From: Rhizobium sp. P40RR-XXII
GTDB taxonomy: Bacteria > Pseudomonadota > Alphaproteobacteria > Rhizobiales > Rhizobiaceae
Reading direction: 5' to 3'
Length of the DNA stretch: 64,000 nt
NCBI RefSeq assembly: GCF_012641405.1
Contig: NZ_JABAII010000002.1
Coordinates: forward strand, 62,001 to 126,000
The translations under genes and the position numbers were made by a program. Positions within the stretch are counted from its first letter, which is position 1. Every line of letters starts with the position of its first letter. Shown here piece after piece: positions 26,734-35,403 of the stretch. The notes beneath the pieces are model-generated. The model saw only the letters and a list, made by a program, of their open reading frames with translations, was not told the origin of the DNA and did no database searches.

Positions 26734-28014
26734 ATGACCGCTTATAAGGATCATCTCGGACGTCCGATCGTCGCCGTTACCGGCATGGGGATCATTACGT
26801 CGCTGGGGCAGGGCCTAGAGGATAACTGGAACGCGCTTTCGTCCGGCACGTCAGGCATCCACAATATCACACGCTTTCCGACTGACGGGCTTTCGACGCG
26901 TATCGCCGGGACGGTGGATTTTATCGACATTCCCGTGCCGAACGCCGTCGAGCGCTCTTACGCCTTTGCCCGCGAAACGACCATCGAAGCTCTGGCGCAG
27001 GCCGGTATTTCGGGCGATTTCGACGCACCGCTGTTTCTTGCCGCGCCGCCGATCGAGCCGGAATGGAGCGCGCGTTTCGAGCTTGCCGATCGTTCTCCGC
27101 CGGCGGATCATCAGGGTGATGCCTATGAGCGCTTCCTCGCCGCCATGCGCCAGCGTCCCGATCCGGCCTTCCATGAAGCAGCGCTTTTCGGCGCCATATC
27201 GGAGCGCCTTGCCGATCGCTTCGGCACGCGTGGTTTGCCGGTAACGCTGTCGACGGCCTGTGCATCGGGCGTGACGGCGATTCAGCTCGGCATCGAGGCA
27301 ATCCGCCAGGGTCGAACCTCGCGGGCGCTTACTGTGGCGACCGATGGTTCGCTGAGCGCCGAAGCGCTGATCCGATTCTCGCTGCTGTCGGCCTTGTCGA
27401 CCCAGAACGACCCGCCAACCAAGGCCTCCAAGCCCTTCAGCAAGGACCGCGACGGCTTCGTCATTGCCGAAGGAGCGGCGACGCTGGTGCTGGAATCGCT
27501 GGAAACAGCGGTTGCGCGCGGCGCGAAGATCCTCGGCATCATGAAGGGCGCCGGCGACAAGGCTGACTCCTTCCATCGCACGCGCTCCTCGCCCGACGGC
27601 GGCCCGGCGATCGCGACGATCCGTGCGGCGCTTGCCGATGCCGGCATGGATGAGAGCGATATCGGCTACATCAACGCTCACGGCACCTCGACGCCTGAGA
27701 ACGACAAGATGGAATATGGCGCCATGTCCGCCGTCTTCGGCGAGCGGCTTCCGACCATTCCCGTCTCGTCGAACAAGTCGATGATTGGCCATACGCTGAC
27801 GGCGGCGGGCGCGGTCGAGGCGGTGTTCTCGCTGCAGACCATGCTCACCGGCACGCTGCCGCCGACGATCAACTACAACAATCCGGATCCGTCGATCATC
27901 CTCGACGTGGTGCCGAACAAGAAACGTGAAAAGCAGGTGAACGCCGTCCTTTCGAACTCCTTCGGGTTCGGCGGTCAGAATGCCAGCCTTGTCATGGCGC
28001 TTGAACCGGCTTAA
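26734..28014 (+). CDS. Beta-ketoacyl-ACP synthase FabF1XL
   Basis: A 426-residue KAS II-type condensing enzyme with a full catalytic set: Cys176 in LSTACASGVTAI, His316 in NAHGTSTPEND, Lys348 and His353 in SSNKSMIGHTL. It should elongate AcpXL-bound chains to C28. The start MTAYKDHLG follows GAGGAGCAGGAT, 10 bp after the fabF2XL stop, so the two ketosynthase-like proteins are made together. Confidence 0.94.
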   Translation: MTAYKDHLGRPIVAVTGMGIITSLGQGLEDNWNALSSGTSGIHNITRFPTDGLSTRIAGTVDFIDIPVPNAVERSYAFARETTIEALAQAGISGDFDAPLFLAAPPIEPEWSARFELADRSPPADHQGDAYERFLAAMRQRPDPAFHEAALFGAISERLADRFGTRGLPVTLSTACASGVTAIQLGIEAIRQGRTSRALTVATDGSLSAEALIRFSLLSALSTQNDPPTKASKPFSKDRDGFVIAEGAATLVLESLETAVARGAKILGIMKGAGDKADSFHRTRSSPDGGPAIATIRAALADAGMDESDIGYINAHGTSTPENDKMEYGAMSAVFGERLPTIPVSSNKSMIGHTLTAAGAVEAVFSLQTMLTGTLPPTINYNNPDPSIILDVVPNKKREKQVNAVLSNSFGFGGQNASLVMALEPA

Positions 28015-28068
28015 TCGGACTTCTGAAAAACAGAATACAACTGCGCCCGAGGGGCGAGGAACTTTGCC

Positions 28069-29097
28069 ATGCGTGCTTTGCAACTGATCGACGACCGCAA
28101 ACTTGAGATCACCGATCTGCCAGAGCCGGATGCTCCGGGCCCGGGTGAGGTGACTTTGCGCGTCAAGGCCGTCGCGCTCAATCATATCGACGTCTGGGGC
28201 TGGCGCGGCATGGCATTCGCCAAGCGCAAGATGCCGCTGGTCATCGGCGCCGAGGCTGCGGGTGTCGTCGAAGCGATCGGACCGGGTGTCGCCAACGTCC
28301 TGCCGGGCCAGCTCGTGTCCATCTACGGCGCGCAGACCTGCGGCCTTTGCCGCCATTGCCGTGAAGGCCGCGACAATCTCTGCGAACATGTCAGCGGCGT
28401 GCATGGCTTCCATCTCGACGGGTTCGCCCAGGAGAAGGTCAATCTCCCAGCTCGCCTGCTTGTGCCGGCGCCTCCCGGCGTCGATGCGATCGGTGCAGCC
28501 CTTGCTCCCGTAACCTTCGGCACCGTCGAGCACATGCTCTTCGACAATGCCAAGCTCGAACCGGGTGAGACGATCCTCGTTCATGCGGGCGGCTCGGGCA
28601 TCGGCACCGCCGCTATCCAGCTTGCCAAGAAGATCGGCTGCACCGTCATCACCACGGTCGGTTCCGACGACAAGATCGAGAAGGCCAAGGCGCTGGGCGC
28701 CGATCACGTCATCAATTACCGCACCGACCGTTTCGAGGGTGTCGTGCGCAAGCTGACGAAAAAGAAGGGTGTCGACGTGGTCTTCGAACATGTCGGCAAG
28801 GATACCTGGGCCGGCTCCATGCTCTGCATGAAGCGCGGCGGCCGCCTCGTCACCTGCGGTTCGACCTCGGGCGTTTCCACCGAGATCAATCTGATGATGC
28901 TGTTCCAGCAGCAGCTGAAGCTGCTCGGCTCCTTCGGTTGCCGCATGGAGAACATGGCCAACGCCATGCAGAAGATGGCGCGTGGGCTGGTCCATCCTGT
29001 GATCGATACCGAAGTGAGCTTCAGTGACATCGACCGGGCACTGGAGCGGATGGAATCGCGCCAGATCTTCGGCAAGATCATCCTGAAGATGGATTGA
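28069..29097 (+). CDS. Zinc-type alcohol dehydrogenase-like oxidoreductase AdhXL
   Basis: A 342-residue MDR-superfamily protein with the structural zinc site CGLCRHCREGRDNLC and the NAD(P) loop HAGGSGIGTAAIQ. In rhizobia this gene (adhXL) lies in the acpXL-lpxXL cluster, and a reductive role in very-long-chain acid synthesis (for example enoyl reduction) has been suggested; the reaction is not shown by sequence. lpxXL follows within 6 bp. Confidence 0.88.
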   Translation: MRALQLIDDRKLEITDLPEPDAPGPGEVTLRVKAVALNHIDVWGWRGMAFAKRKMPLVIGAEAAGVVEAIGPGVANVLPGQLVSIYGAQTCGLCRHCREGRDNLCEHVSGVHGFHLDGFAQEKVNLPARLLVPAPPGVDAIGAALAPVTFGTVEHMLFDNAKLEPGETILVHAGGSGIGTAAIQLAKKIGCTVITTVGSDDKIEKAKALGADHVINYRTDRFEGVVRKLTKKKGVDVVFEHVGKDTWAGSMLCMKRGGRLVTCGSTSGVSTEINLMMLFQQQLKLLGSFGCRMENMANAMQKMARGLVHPVIDTEVSFSDIDRALERMESRQIFGKIILKMD

Positions 29098-29102
29098 GCC
29101 GC

Positions 29103-30035
29103 GTGAAGCTCTTCATCACCCGGATCGTGCTTGCGCTCAGAAAGTTCCAGCAATGGCTGGTGGCGCAGGTCATTTTCGGATTCCTCAATTTCCTGAAGCT
29201 GTTTCCGGCGGATGCGGGCATCAATTTTGCCGATCGGCTGACCCGCAAGATCGGCCCGCGCATGCGCCGGCATCAGCTGATGCTGACCAACCTGCGCAAT
29301 GCCTTTCCGGAAAAGAGCGAGGCGGAAATCGAGGAGATCGCACGCGCGAGCTGGGGCAATATGGGCCGGCTGGCGGCCGAATATGTCTTTCTCGACCGGC
29401 TTTTCGACTTCGATCCCCATAGCGACAAGCCGGGCCGGATCGAGGTTTCGGGAATTCCGATCTTCCTCGATCTCAGGGACAATCCACGCCCGTTCATCGT
29501 CTTTACCGGACATACCGGCAATTTCGAGCTGCTGCCGGTCGCCGGCGCTGCCTTCGGCTTGACGGTGACCGTATTGTTCCGCCCGCCGAACAATCCCTAT
29601 GTCGCGCAGAAGGTCTTCGACTTCCGCGCCAAGCGCATGGGCAATCTTGTGCCGTCTCACGCCGGATCATCTTTCAGTCTTGCGAGAGAACTGGAGGCCG
29701 GGCGCGGTGTCGGCGTGTTGGTCGATCAGAAGTTCCGCAAGGGCCTGAAAACCCGGTTCTTTGGCCGGGACGTGAAGACGAATCCGCTTCTGCCGAAACT
29801 CGTGCGCCAGTTCAATTGCGAGGTCTATCCGGCCCGCTGCATCCGCTTGCCTGGCAATCGCTACCGGCTGGAAATCGAGCCGAAGCTGGAGATGCCGCGC
29901 AACGAGGCGGGCAACCTCGACCTGACGGCCACGGCGCAGCTACTGAACGACAAGGTCGAGAGCTGGGTGAGGGAGAATCCCGAACAATGGCTCTGGTATC
30001 ACGATCGCTGGAATATCAAGAAAACCGTTTTCTAG
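29103..30035 (+). CDS. lpxXL: Lipid A very-long-chain acyltransferase LpxXL
   Basis: A 310-residue LpxL-family acyltransferase that moves the 27-hydroxyoctacosanoyl chain from AcpXL to lipid A precursors at the inner membrane. The HX4D/E motif is H137-TGNF-E142 in FTGHTGNFELLP, followed by RPPNNPYV and VLVDQKF. A GTG start (MKLFITRIVL) is preferred; an in-frame TTG three codons earlier overlaps the adhXL stop. The end of the gene meets a repeat element. Confidence 0.93.
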   Translation: MKLFITRIVLALRKFQQWLVAQVIFGFLNFLKLFPADAGINFADRLTRKIGPRMRRHQLMLTNLRNAFPEKSEAEIEEIARASWGNMGRLAAEYVFLDRLFDFDPHSDKPGRIEVSGIPIFLDLRDNPRPFIVFTGHTGNFELLPVAGAAFGLTVTVLFRPPNNPYVAQKVFDFRAKRMGNLVPSHAGSSFSLARELEAGRGVGVLVDQKFRKGLKTRFFGRDVKTNPLLPKLVRQFNCEVYPARCIRLPGNRYRLEIEPKLEMPRNEAGNLDLTATAQLLNDKVESWVRENPEQWLWYHDRWNIKKTVF

Positions 30036-30148
30036 AGCATGATGCCTAAAAGTGCAGGCGGTTTTCGGACGACATCACGCTCTACTTCTTTGATTCTAGA
30101 GCGGATTCAGATTTTAGGTCGAACAGACCTAAAATCATCCGGCTCTAG
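30034..30148 (+). repeat. Rhizobial intergenic mosaic (RIME-like) element, copy 2
   Basis: The element begins agagcatgatgcctaaaag at the last bases of lpxXL and ends ggctctag. It contains the dyad attttaggtc-gaaca-gacctaaaat. It is the inverted partner of the cobC-cobD copy at 22721-22831. It may act as a transcription boundary for the lpxXL operon. Confidence 0.88.
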
Positions 30149-30418
30149 GCCCGTGCTCGGCGCACACCACGGATTCATACACGCATTTGCATCCAATCTT
30201 TCATGCAGCCATTGCTCCCGGTAAGCCTTCCTTTTCAGAAAGTTCTCCTTTCCCGAGAACTTCCGTTCATGCGGATTGAAAGTGCGGGTAAGTCATGTTA
30301 ATTCACAATGTAGAAAGTTTGGTGAGAATGCGGACACCAAACTGAATATCCTTGGGCATGGCAACGCCGGGAAACGAGGCCCCTGCGTCCTGTTGTGTTC
30401 AGGGACAGGAGGGCAATT

Positions 30419-31141
30419 TTGCTGGCACTCTTTCATGCCTTCTCCACGAAATGTAATCAGATTCAGCGTGCGATAAAACTTGGCGACGATGAGCTTGTAG
30501 CGTCACTTGATCGTGAGTTGGAGCCACTTATCGCGGCGATTTTGGCGTACAAGGCCACGAGTCTACTCGAAATCTACATGCAGCTCCAATTCATGAACAA
30601 TCTCATCCGGGAAGAATCGGATGATCGTTCGCGAGTGATGCACAATTCCGCTTCGCTTTCGGTGCTGATCGACCGTTATTTCGGCGGGGCAAACGAATCT
30701 GCGGGCGAGATCCTGCGCGCGTTTTCAAGCGAAAAAACCGATCGTGACGAAGCATTCGGCTTCGAGGAAAGCAGCGTTCTGAATGATGTCATTCTGGACA
30801 GCCTGCCTAATCGCGTTGCGGTGATTACGCGGGATTACCGCTATCTCTACAGCAATGCGGCGAATTCGGAATTCCTGAAATCGAAGCCGATGGATCTTGT
30901 GGGGCGCCATATTTCTGAATTCGTCGGGTCTGACTATTTCGAAAGCAACGTGAAGGCGAAGCTCGATACCTGCTTTGCGGGCGAACAGGTGGAATGCCTT
31001 TACCCCGCGGATCGTCAGGTCGAGCTAGGTAAGGTGCTCCATTGCACTATCACGCCGCTCCGCGCCAAGTCGGAGGTGATCGGCGCATTGGTCGTCATGC
31101 ATGAGATCATTGCCGTTCCCACCGGCATGCTGGTGGCCTGA
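30419..31141 (+). CDS. PAS-domain protein, possibly a sensor without output domain
   Basis: A 240-residue protein. The N-terminal 110 residues are helical and lack a known domain. Residues about 120-235 form a PAS-like fold (LDSLPNRVAVITRDYRYLYSNAAN, then LVGRHISEFVG and ALVVMHEI). No kinase, cyclase or DNA-binding part is present. The start is placed at TTG 30419 because AGGAGG lies exactly 6 nt upstream; an in-frame GTG at 30395 has no such site. It could bind a partner or ligand. Confidence 0.7.
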   Translation: MLALFHAFSTKCNQIQRAIKLGDDELVASLDRELEPLIAAILAYKATSLLEIYMQLQFMNNLIREESDDRSRVMHNSASLSVLIDRYFGGANESAGEILRAFSSEKTDRDEAFGFEESSVLNDVILDSLPNRVAVITRDYRYLYSNAANSEFLKSKPMDLVGRHISEFVGSDYFESNVKAKLDTCFAGEQVECLYPADRQVELGKVLHCTITPLRAKSEVIGALVVMHEIIAVPTGMLVA

Positions 31142-31149
31142 ACTCGCGC

Positions 31150-31332
31150 TCAGGCCCCAAACAGCAGTTTTCCGACCGCATCCGCCATCAGGCGAGGATT
31201 TATTTCTCCTGATTTTCTGTCGCTCTGGTCCGGCTCGGCCGCGGCGGATCGCAACCCGCCGTCCGGCGGAGCGTCATCGCTCCCGCACTCGAAGCATTGA
31301 CAACGAAACCTGATCACTTTCGGCGTCTTCAT
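31150..31332 (-). CDS. Small Cys-motif protein coupled to zinc GTPase
   Basis: A 60-residue protein starting [17 protein letters not shown]. Its ATG overlaps the stop of the upstream COG0523 GTPase (ATGA), a strong sign of a real coupled gene. Cys11, Cys13 and Cys16 make a CxCxxC motif that could bind zinc or copper. The rest is polar with a helical C-terminus ([12 protein letters not shown]). I do not recognise the family. Zur-box-like control of the gene before it suggests a zinc-starvation role. Confidence 0.6.
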   Translation of the reverse strand: MKTPKVIRFRCQCFECGSDDAPPDGGLRSAAAEPDQSDRKSGEINPRLMADAVGKLLFGA

Positions 31333-32534
31333 GCCGTCAACCCATTCCAGCTTGCAAAGGGATCGGGCAGGTCCCGCCAACGTTCCGGCGTGAATCGATT
31401 CGCCTTAACGAGGCAAGCGTCCAGTTCGGCCGTGATCTGCTTCTCGTTCATCGGATCGGCGCCGATGAATACCAGCTCCTGGCGGCGATCACCCCAAATC
31501 GAATCGAGATAAGGCGCAAGTGCCCGTTTGAAGGAGGGATCGCGCGGCCATTGATCCTGCGGCACGGCAGCCCACCAGAGGCCCATCTTGCTCGTGCGGA
31601 CCAGCGCACCGGCCTGGCTCATCTCGCCGACATAGTAGGGCCGGGTCGCAAGCCAGAAGAAGCCCTTGGCCCGGACGACGCCCGGCCAGGAACGATTGAG
31701 AAAGGCCTGGAATTTAGCGGGATCGAACGGTTTCTTCGCGCGATAGACGAAGGAGCGGATTCCGTATTCCTCCGTTTCCGGAACGTGATCCTTGAAGCCG
31801 TGCAGCTCCTTGTACCAGAGCGGATGCGTTTCGGCGCGATCGATGTCGAAGCGGCCCGTGCCGAGAACCTCGGCCGGCTCGACCGTGCCGAAATCAGTTT
31901 CGATCAGCCGGGCATCGGGATTGAGCCCGACGATGATCTTGCGGGCCGCATCGCGCTGCTCGGCGGTTGCGGAGCCGACCTTATTCAAGATGACGACGTC
32001 GGCAAATTCGATCTGCTCTACCAGCAGATCGACGATGGTCCTGTTGTCGCCGTCGCCGGCGGTTTCGCCGCGATCGGCGAGGAAATCCGTCGAGCCGTAA
32101 TCGGCCAGAAGATTGGCGGCATCGACGACCGTGACCATGGTGTCGAGCCGCGAGACGTCGGAAAGGCTGCTGCCGTCCTCGTCGCGGAATTCGAAGGTGG
32201 TGGCGACAGGCAGGGGCTCGGCGATGCCTGTTGATTCGATCAGCAGATAATCGAAACGGTCCTGTTCCGCGAGCTGACGGACCTCCTTCAGCAGGTCGTC
32301 ACGCAATGTGCAACAGATGCAGCCGTTTGTCATCTCGACAAGTTGTTCCTCCGCGCGCGAGAGATTGGCGCCGCCGTCGCGCACCAGCGCCGCATCGATA
32401 TTCACCTCGCTCATGTCATTGACGATCACGGCGACGCGCAGGCCCTCACGATTGTTGAGGATATGGTTCAGCAGCGTCGTCTTGCCGGCGCCGAGGAAAC
32501 CGGAAAGGACGGTGACCGGGAGCTTCTTGTTCAT
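31329..32534 (-). CDS. COG0523 zinc-responsive GTPase (ZigA/YciC-like metallochaperone)
   Basis: A 401-residue P-loop GTPase: GFLGAGKTT near the N-terminus, CxCC in [15 protein letters not shown] in VVILNKVG, and a longer C-terminal CobW_C domain than true CobW ([37 protein letters not shown]). That C-terminal pattern is typical of the zinc-starvation members. A Zur-box-like dyad at 32550-32568, just before the start, and adjacent znuA support delivery of zinc to key enzymes under limitation. Confidence 0.9.
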   Translation of the reverse strand: MNKKLPVTVLSGFLGAGKTTLLNHILNNREGLRVAVIVNDMSEVNIDAALVRDGGANLSRAEEQLVEMTNGCICCTLRDDLLKEVRQLAEQDRFDYLLIESTGIAEPLPVATTFEFRDEDGSSLSDVSRLDTMVTVVDAANLLADYGSTDFLADRGETAGDGDNRTIVDLLVEQIEFADVVILNKVGSATAEQRDAARKIIVGLNPDARLIETDFGTVEPAEVLGTGRFDIDRAETHPLWYKELHGFKDHVPETEEYGIRSFVYRAKKPFDPAKFQAFLNRSWPGVVRAKGFFWLATRPYYVGEMSQAGALVRTSKMGLWWAAVPQDQWPRDPSFKRALAPYLDSIWGDRRQELVFIGADPMNEKQITAELDACLVKANRFTPERWRDLPDPFASWNGLTA

Positions 32535-32549
32535 GACAACCTCTATTGT

Positions 32550-32568
32550 AATGTAATATCATTACATT
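32550..32568. promoter_or_regulatory. Zur box before COG0523 GTPase
   Basis: A perfect 8-bp inverted repeat, aatgtaat-atc-attacatt, lies 16-34 bp upstream of the start codon. It fits the alphaproteobacterial Zur operator pattern and resembles the sites between znuA and znuC. Confidence 0.8.
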
Positions 32569-32594
32569 TGTTTGCGTGAAAAAAGCGAACAACC

Positions 32595-32622
32595 GGCTCG
32601 CTTCCTTCGGCGATAGCGAGCC
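32595..32622 (-). terminator. Terminator after znuA
   Basis: The arms ggctcgct (32595-32602) and agcgagcc (32615-32622) form an 8-bp stem just after the znuA stop on the minus strand. A T run (32577-32583) comes about 12 nt later. It separates znuA from the GTPase gene, which has its own operator. Confidence 0.6.
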
Positions 32623-32626
32623 TTGC

Positions 32627-33595
32627 TTAGGAGAGGCAGGCTTTCAGGGAGCTTGCGATATCGCGCATCAGGTCGAAATAGAGATCCGGCCCTTGCGGCA
32701 GCGTTGCGGCTTCGGGATCAAGGGTGCCCGATTTCGCCGACGTGCCTTCGAGCACCACATTGACCAGCTTCGGCTCGAATTGCGGTTCGGCGAAAACGCA
32801 GGTCGCGCCGAGATCGGCGACCTTGCTGTGGATTTCCGCGACGCGCTGTGCGCCGGGAATGGTTTCCGGGCTGACCGTGATGGAGCCGGAAACGCGGACG
32901 CCGTAGCGATGCTCGAAATACTGATAGGCATCGTGGAAGACGATGAAGGGCTTTTCTTTTACCGGGGCGAGCGTGGAGGCAATTTCCGCATCCAGCGCGT
33001 CGAGCTTGTCGTTCAAGGCCTTCTGGTTTGCTTCATAGGTCAGCGCATTGGCGGGATCGACAGCGACCAGCGACGTGGTGATCTCGGCGACCATCGCCTT
33101 GGCGTTGTGGGGATCGAGCCAGAGATGGGTGTCGAACTCACCGTGATCGTGGTCGCCATGATCATGCGCATGGTTTTCCCCGGCGTCGTGTTCGTCGCCG
33201 TCGTCATGCGGCTCGAAGGCGCCGCCCTCGCGGAACTTGAGCTTGGTGATGCCAGGGGCATCGTCGAGCTCGACGACGGTGGCATTGGCGCCGAGGGAAG
33301 CAAGCGGCTTTTCCAGGAAGGCTTCCATGCCCGGTCCGACCCAAAACACCACTTGCGCCTGCTGGAGACTGCGGGCATTCGAAGGTTTCAGCGCATAGGT
33401 ATGCGGCGAGGCGGCACCGTCAACGATCAAATCCGGCGTGCCGACCCCTTGCATGATCGCGGCGACAAGCGAATGGATCGGCTTGATGGAGACGACGACC
33501 TTGGGGGCATCGGCTGCCGTTGCGGCAGTGCCGACAAGCAAGCCGGACAAGAGGAGGGCGGCGGCGAGGGGGAGGAAAGCTTTTGCTGCGTTCAT
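32627..33595 (-). CDS. znuA: Zinc ABC transporter periplasmic protein ZnuA
   Basis: A 322-residue cluster A-I solute-binding protein. The signal peptide ends near ATAADAP. Zinc ligands are visible as SPHTYALKPS (His), THLWLDPHNA (His) and FHDAYQYF (His), with a late Asp/Glu region. The His/Asp-rich loop (about residues 129-158, with repeated HDHG) is typical of ZnuA and may capture zinc. It faces znuC across a control region with two Zur-box-like dyads. Confidence 0.95.
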   Translation of the reverse strand: MNAAKAFLPLAAALLLSGLLVGTAATAADAPKVVVSIKPIHSLVAAIMQGVGTPDLIVDGAASPHTYALKPSNARSLQQAQVVFWVGPGMEAFLEKPLASLGANATVVELDDAPGITKLKFREGGAFEPHDDGDEHDAGENHAHDHGDHDHGEFDTHLWLDPHNAKAMVAEITTSLVAVDPANALTYEANQKALNDKLDALDAEIASTLAPVKEKPFIVFHDAYQYFEHRYGVRVSGSITVSPETIPGAQRVAEIHSKVADLGATCVFAEPQFEPKLVNVVLEGTSAKSGTLDPEAATLPQGPDLYFDLMRDIASSLKACLS

Positions 33596-33619
33596 GCGAT
33601 AAATGCCCTTGAATGGGTC

Positions 33620-33656
33620 TGTTATGTTATTACATCAATTGCGTTATGCTATAACG
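33620..33656. promoter_or_regulatory. Two tandem Zur boxes between znuA and znuCB
   Basis: Box one is tgttat-gtt-attaca (33620-33634, one mismatch in the arms). Box two is cgttat-gct-ataacg (33642-33656, perfect arms). They are centred 22 bp apart in the 100-bp divergent promoter region, so zinc-loaded Zur could shut both directions. Confidence 0.8.
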
Positions 33657-33695
33657 TGTGCGATAGCAAAGCGCAATAGTGCAATTGGAAATTTC

Positions 33696-34583
33696 ATGCT
33701 TTCGTCCATAGACAGCAAGAGCCGGCCGCTCGTGTCGCTCCATGATGTCGGCGTCCGCCGTGGCGGCCGCTGGCTGGTGCGCGGCGTCGATTTTTCGGTG
33801 AACCGCGGCGAGATCGTCACCCTGATCGGTCCGAACGGCTCCGGTAAATCCACCAGTGCCAAGACGGCGATCGGCGTTCTGAAGCCGGACGAGGGGCATG
33901 TCGACCGCATCGCCAATCTGAAGGTCGGCTATGTCCCGCAGAAACTTGCCATCGACTGGACCTTGCCGCTCAGCGTGCAGCGATTGATGACGCTGACGGG
34001 GCCTCTGCCGGAGCGCGAATTGATCGCGGCACTGGAAGCGGTCGGCATCGCTCATCTCGCTAAGGCCGAGGTGCAGCATCTCTCCGGCGGCGAGTTCCAG
34101 CGGGCGCTGCTTGCGCGCGCCATTGCCCGCAAGCCCGATCTGCTTGTTCTGGACGAGCCGGTGCAGGGCGTGGATTTCAGCGGCGAGATCGCGCTTTACG
34201 ACTTGATCAAGTCGATCCGCAATTCGCAAGGCTGCGGTATCCTTTTGATTTCGCACGATCTGCATGTCGTCATGGCGGCGACGGATACGGTGGTTTGCCT
34301 GAACGGCCATGTCTGCTGCCGCGGCACGCCGCAGAGCGTCAGCCAGAGCCCCGAATATGTGAAGCTGTTCGGCACGCGCGCGGCGCAATCCCTGGCGATC
34401 TACAGCCATCATCACGATCATACGCATCTGCCCGACGGCCGCGTCCGGCATGCCGACGGCTCGATAACAGACCATTGTCATGCCGAGGACGGCCACCACC
34501 ATCATGAGCATGACGATCATCACCACGATGATCATGATCATCATCTGGGGCATGACCATACCGAGGGAGAGCGCCATGTTTGA
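33696..34583 (+). CDS. znuC: Zinc ABC transporter ATP-binding protein ZnuC
   Basis: A 295-residue ATPase with Walker A GPNGSGKST, signature LSGGEFQRALLARA and Walker B LLVLDEPVQGVD. The C-terminal 50 residues are very rich in His and Asp (HHHEHDDHHHDDHDHH), a likely zinc-sensing or buffering tail. The start MLSSIDSK is preferred because the upstream in-frame part lies over the Zur boxes. The end overlaps znuB. Confidence 0.95.
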   Translation: MLSSIDSKSRPLVSLHDVGVRRGGRWLVRGVDFSVNRGEIVTLIGPNGSGKSTSAKTAIGVLKPDEGHVDRIANLKVGYVPQKLAIDWTLPLSVQRLMTLTGPLPERELIAALEAVGIAHLAKAEVQHLSGGEFQRALLARAIARKPDLLVLDEPVQGVDFSGEIALYDLIKSIRNSQGCGILLISHDLHVVMAATDTVVCLNGHVCCRGTPQSVSQSPEYVKLFGTRAAQSLAIYSHHHDHTHLPDGRVRHADGSITDHCHAEDGHHHHEHDDHHHDDHDHHLGHDHTEGERHV

Positions 34584-35403
34584 CGATTTCTTCCTGCGCG
34601 CCGTCGTCGCCGGCGTCGGGCTGGCGCTGACGACCGGGCCGCTCGGCTGTTTCATCATCTGGCGGCGCATGGCCTATTTCGGTGATACGATCTCGCATTC
34701 GGCGCTGCTGGGCGTGGCGCTGTCGCTGCTTTTTCAGCTGAACCTCACGCTCTCCGTCTTTGCGGTCGCGGCACTCGTCTCGATCCTGCTCCTGCTGCTG
34801 CAGCGGCGACAGGCGCTGTCGGCGGATGCGCTGCTCGGCATTCTCTCGCATGCGACGCTGGCGATCGGCCTGGTTATCGTCGCCTTCATGAGCTGGGTGA
34901 GGATCGATCTCATCGCTTTCCTCTTCGGCGATATTCTGGCCGTCAGCCAGTCCGATATTCTCGTGATCTGGGCAGGCGGCATCTTCGTGCTGGCCGCGAT
35001 TGTCTGGCTGTGGCGGCCGTTGCTGGCATCGACCGTCAATCCGGAGCTTGCCGAGGCCGAAGGGCTGCGGCCGGAGCGTGCCCGGCTGCTTTTCATGCTG
35101 CTGATGGCCGTAGTGATCGCGATCGCCATGAAGATCGTCGGCATACTTCTTATTACAGCGTTGCTGATCATTCCTGCCGCCACCGCGCGCCGCTTTGCCG
35201 CGACGCCGGAGACGATGGCGATTTTCGCCTCGCTGCTCGGCGCCATCGCCGTTGTCGGCGGGCTGTTCGGATCGCTGCGCTATGACACGCCGTCCGGGCC
35301 GTCCATCGTCGTTGCGGCGCTCGTCCTGTTTATCATCAGTCTGCTGCCCCTCGTTCGCAGGGCCGGCACGCCAGCGGCGCAACAGAGAGGACAGTCATCA
35401 TGA
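34576..35403 (+). CDS. znuB: Zinc ABC transporter permease ZnuB
   Basis: A 275-residue ABC-3 family permease with about eight hydrophobic segments. Family blocks are GPLGCFIIWRRMAYFGDTIS near the N-terminus and VGILLITALLIIPAATARRFA. The ATG at 34576 follows GAGGGAGAG and overlaps the znuC end by 8 bp; the stop overlaps zur (ATGA). Confidence 0.95.
   Translation: MFDDFFLRAVVAGVGLALTTGPLGCFIIWRRMAYFGDTISHSALLGVALSLLFQLNLTLSVFAVAALVSILLLLLQRRQALSADALLGILSHATLAIGLVIVAFMSWVRIDLIAFLFGDILAVSQSDILVIWAGGIFVLAAIVWLWRPLLASTVNPELAEAEGLRPERARLLFMLLMAVVIAIAMKIVGILLITALLIIPAATARRFAATPETMAIFASLLGAIAVVGGLFGSLRYDTPSGPSIVVAALVLFIISLLPLVRRAGTPAAQQRGQSS

Noticed and set aside
31329..32534. Second CobW for cobalamin synthesis
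   Set aside because: The Zur-box-like dyad, the zinc-type C-terminal domain and the znu neighbours point to zinc rather than cobalt handling.
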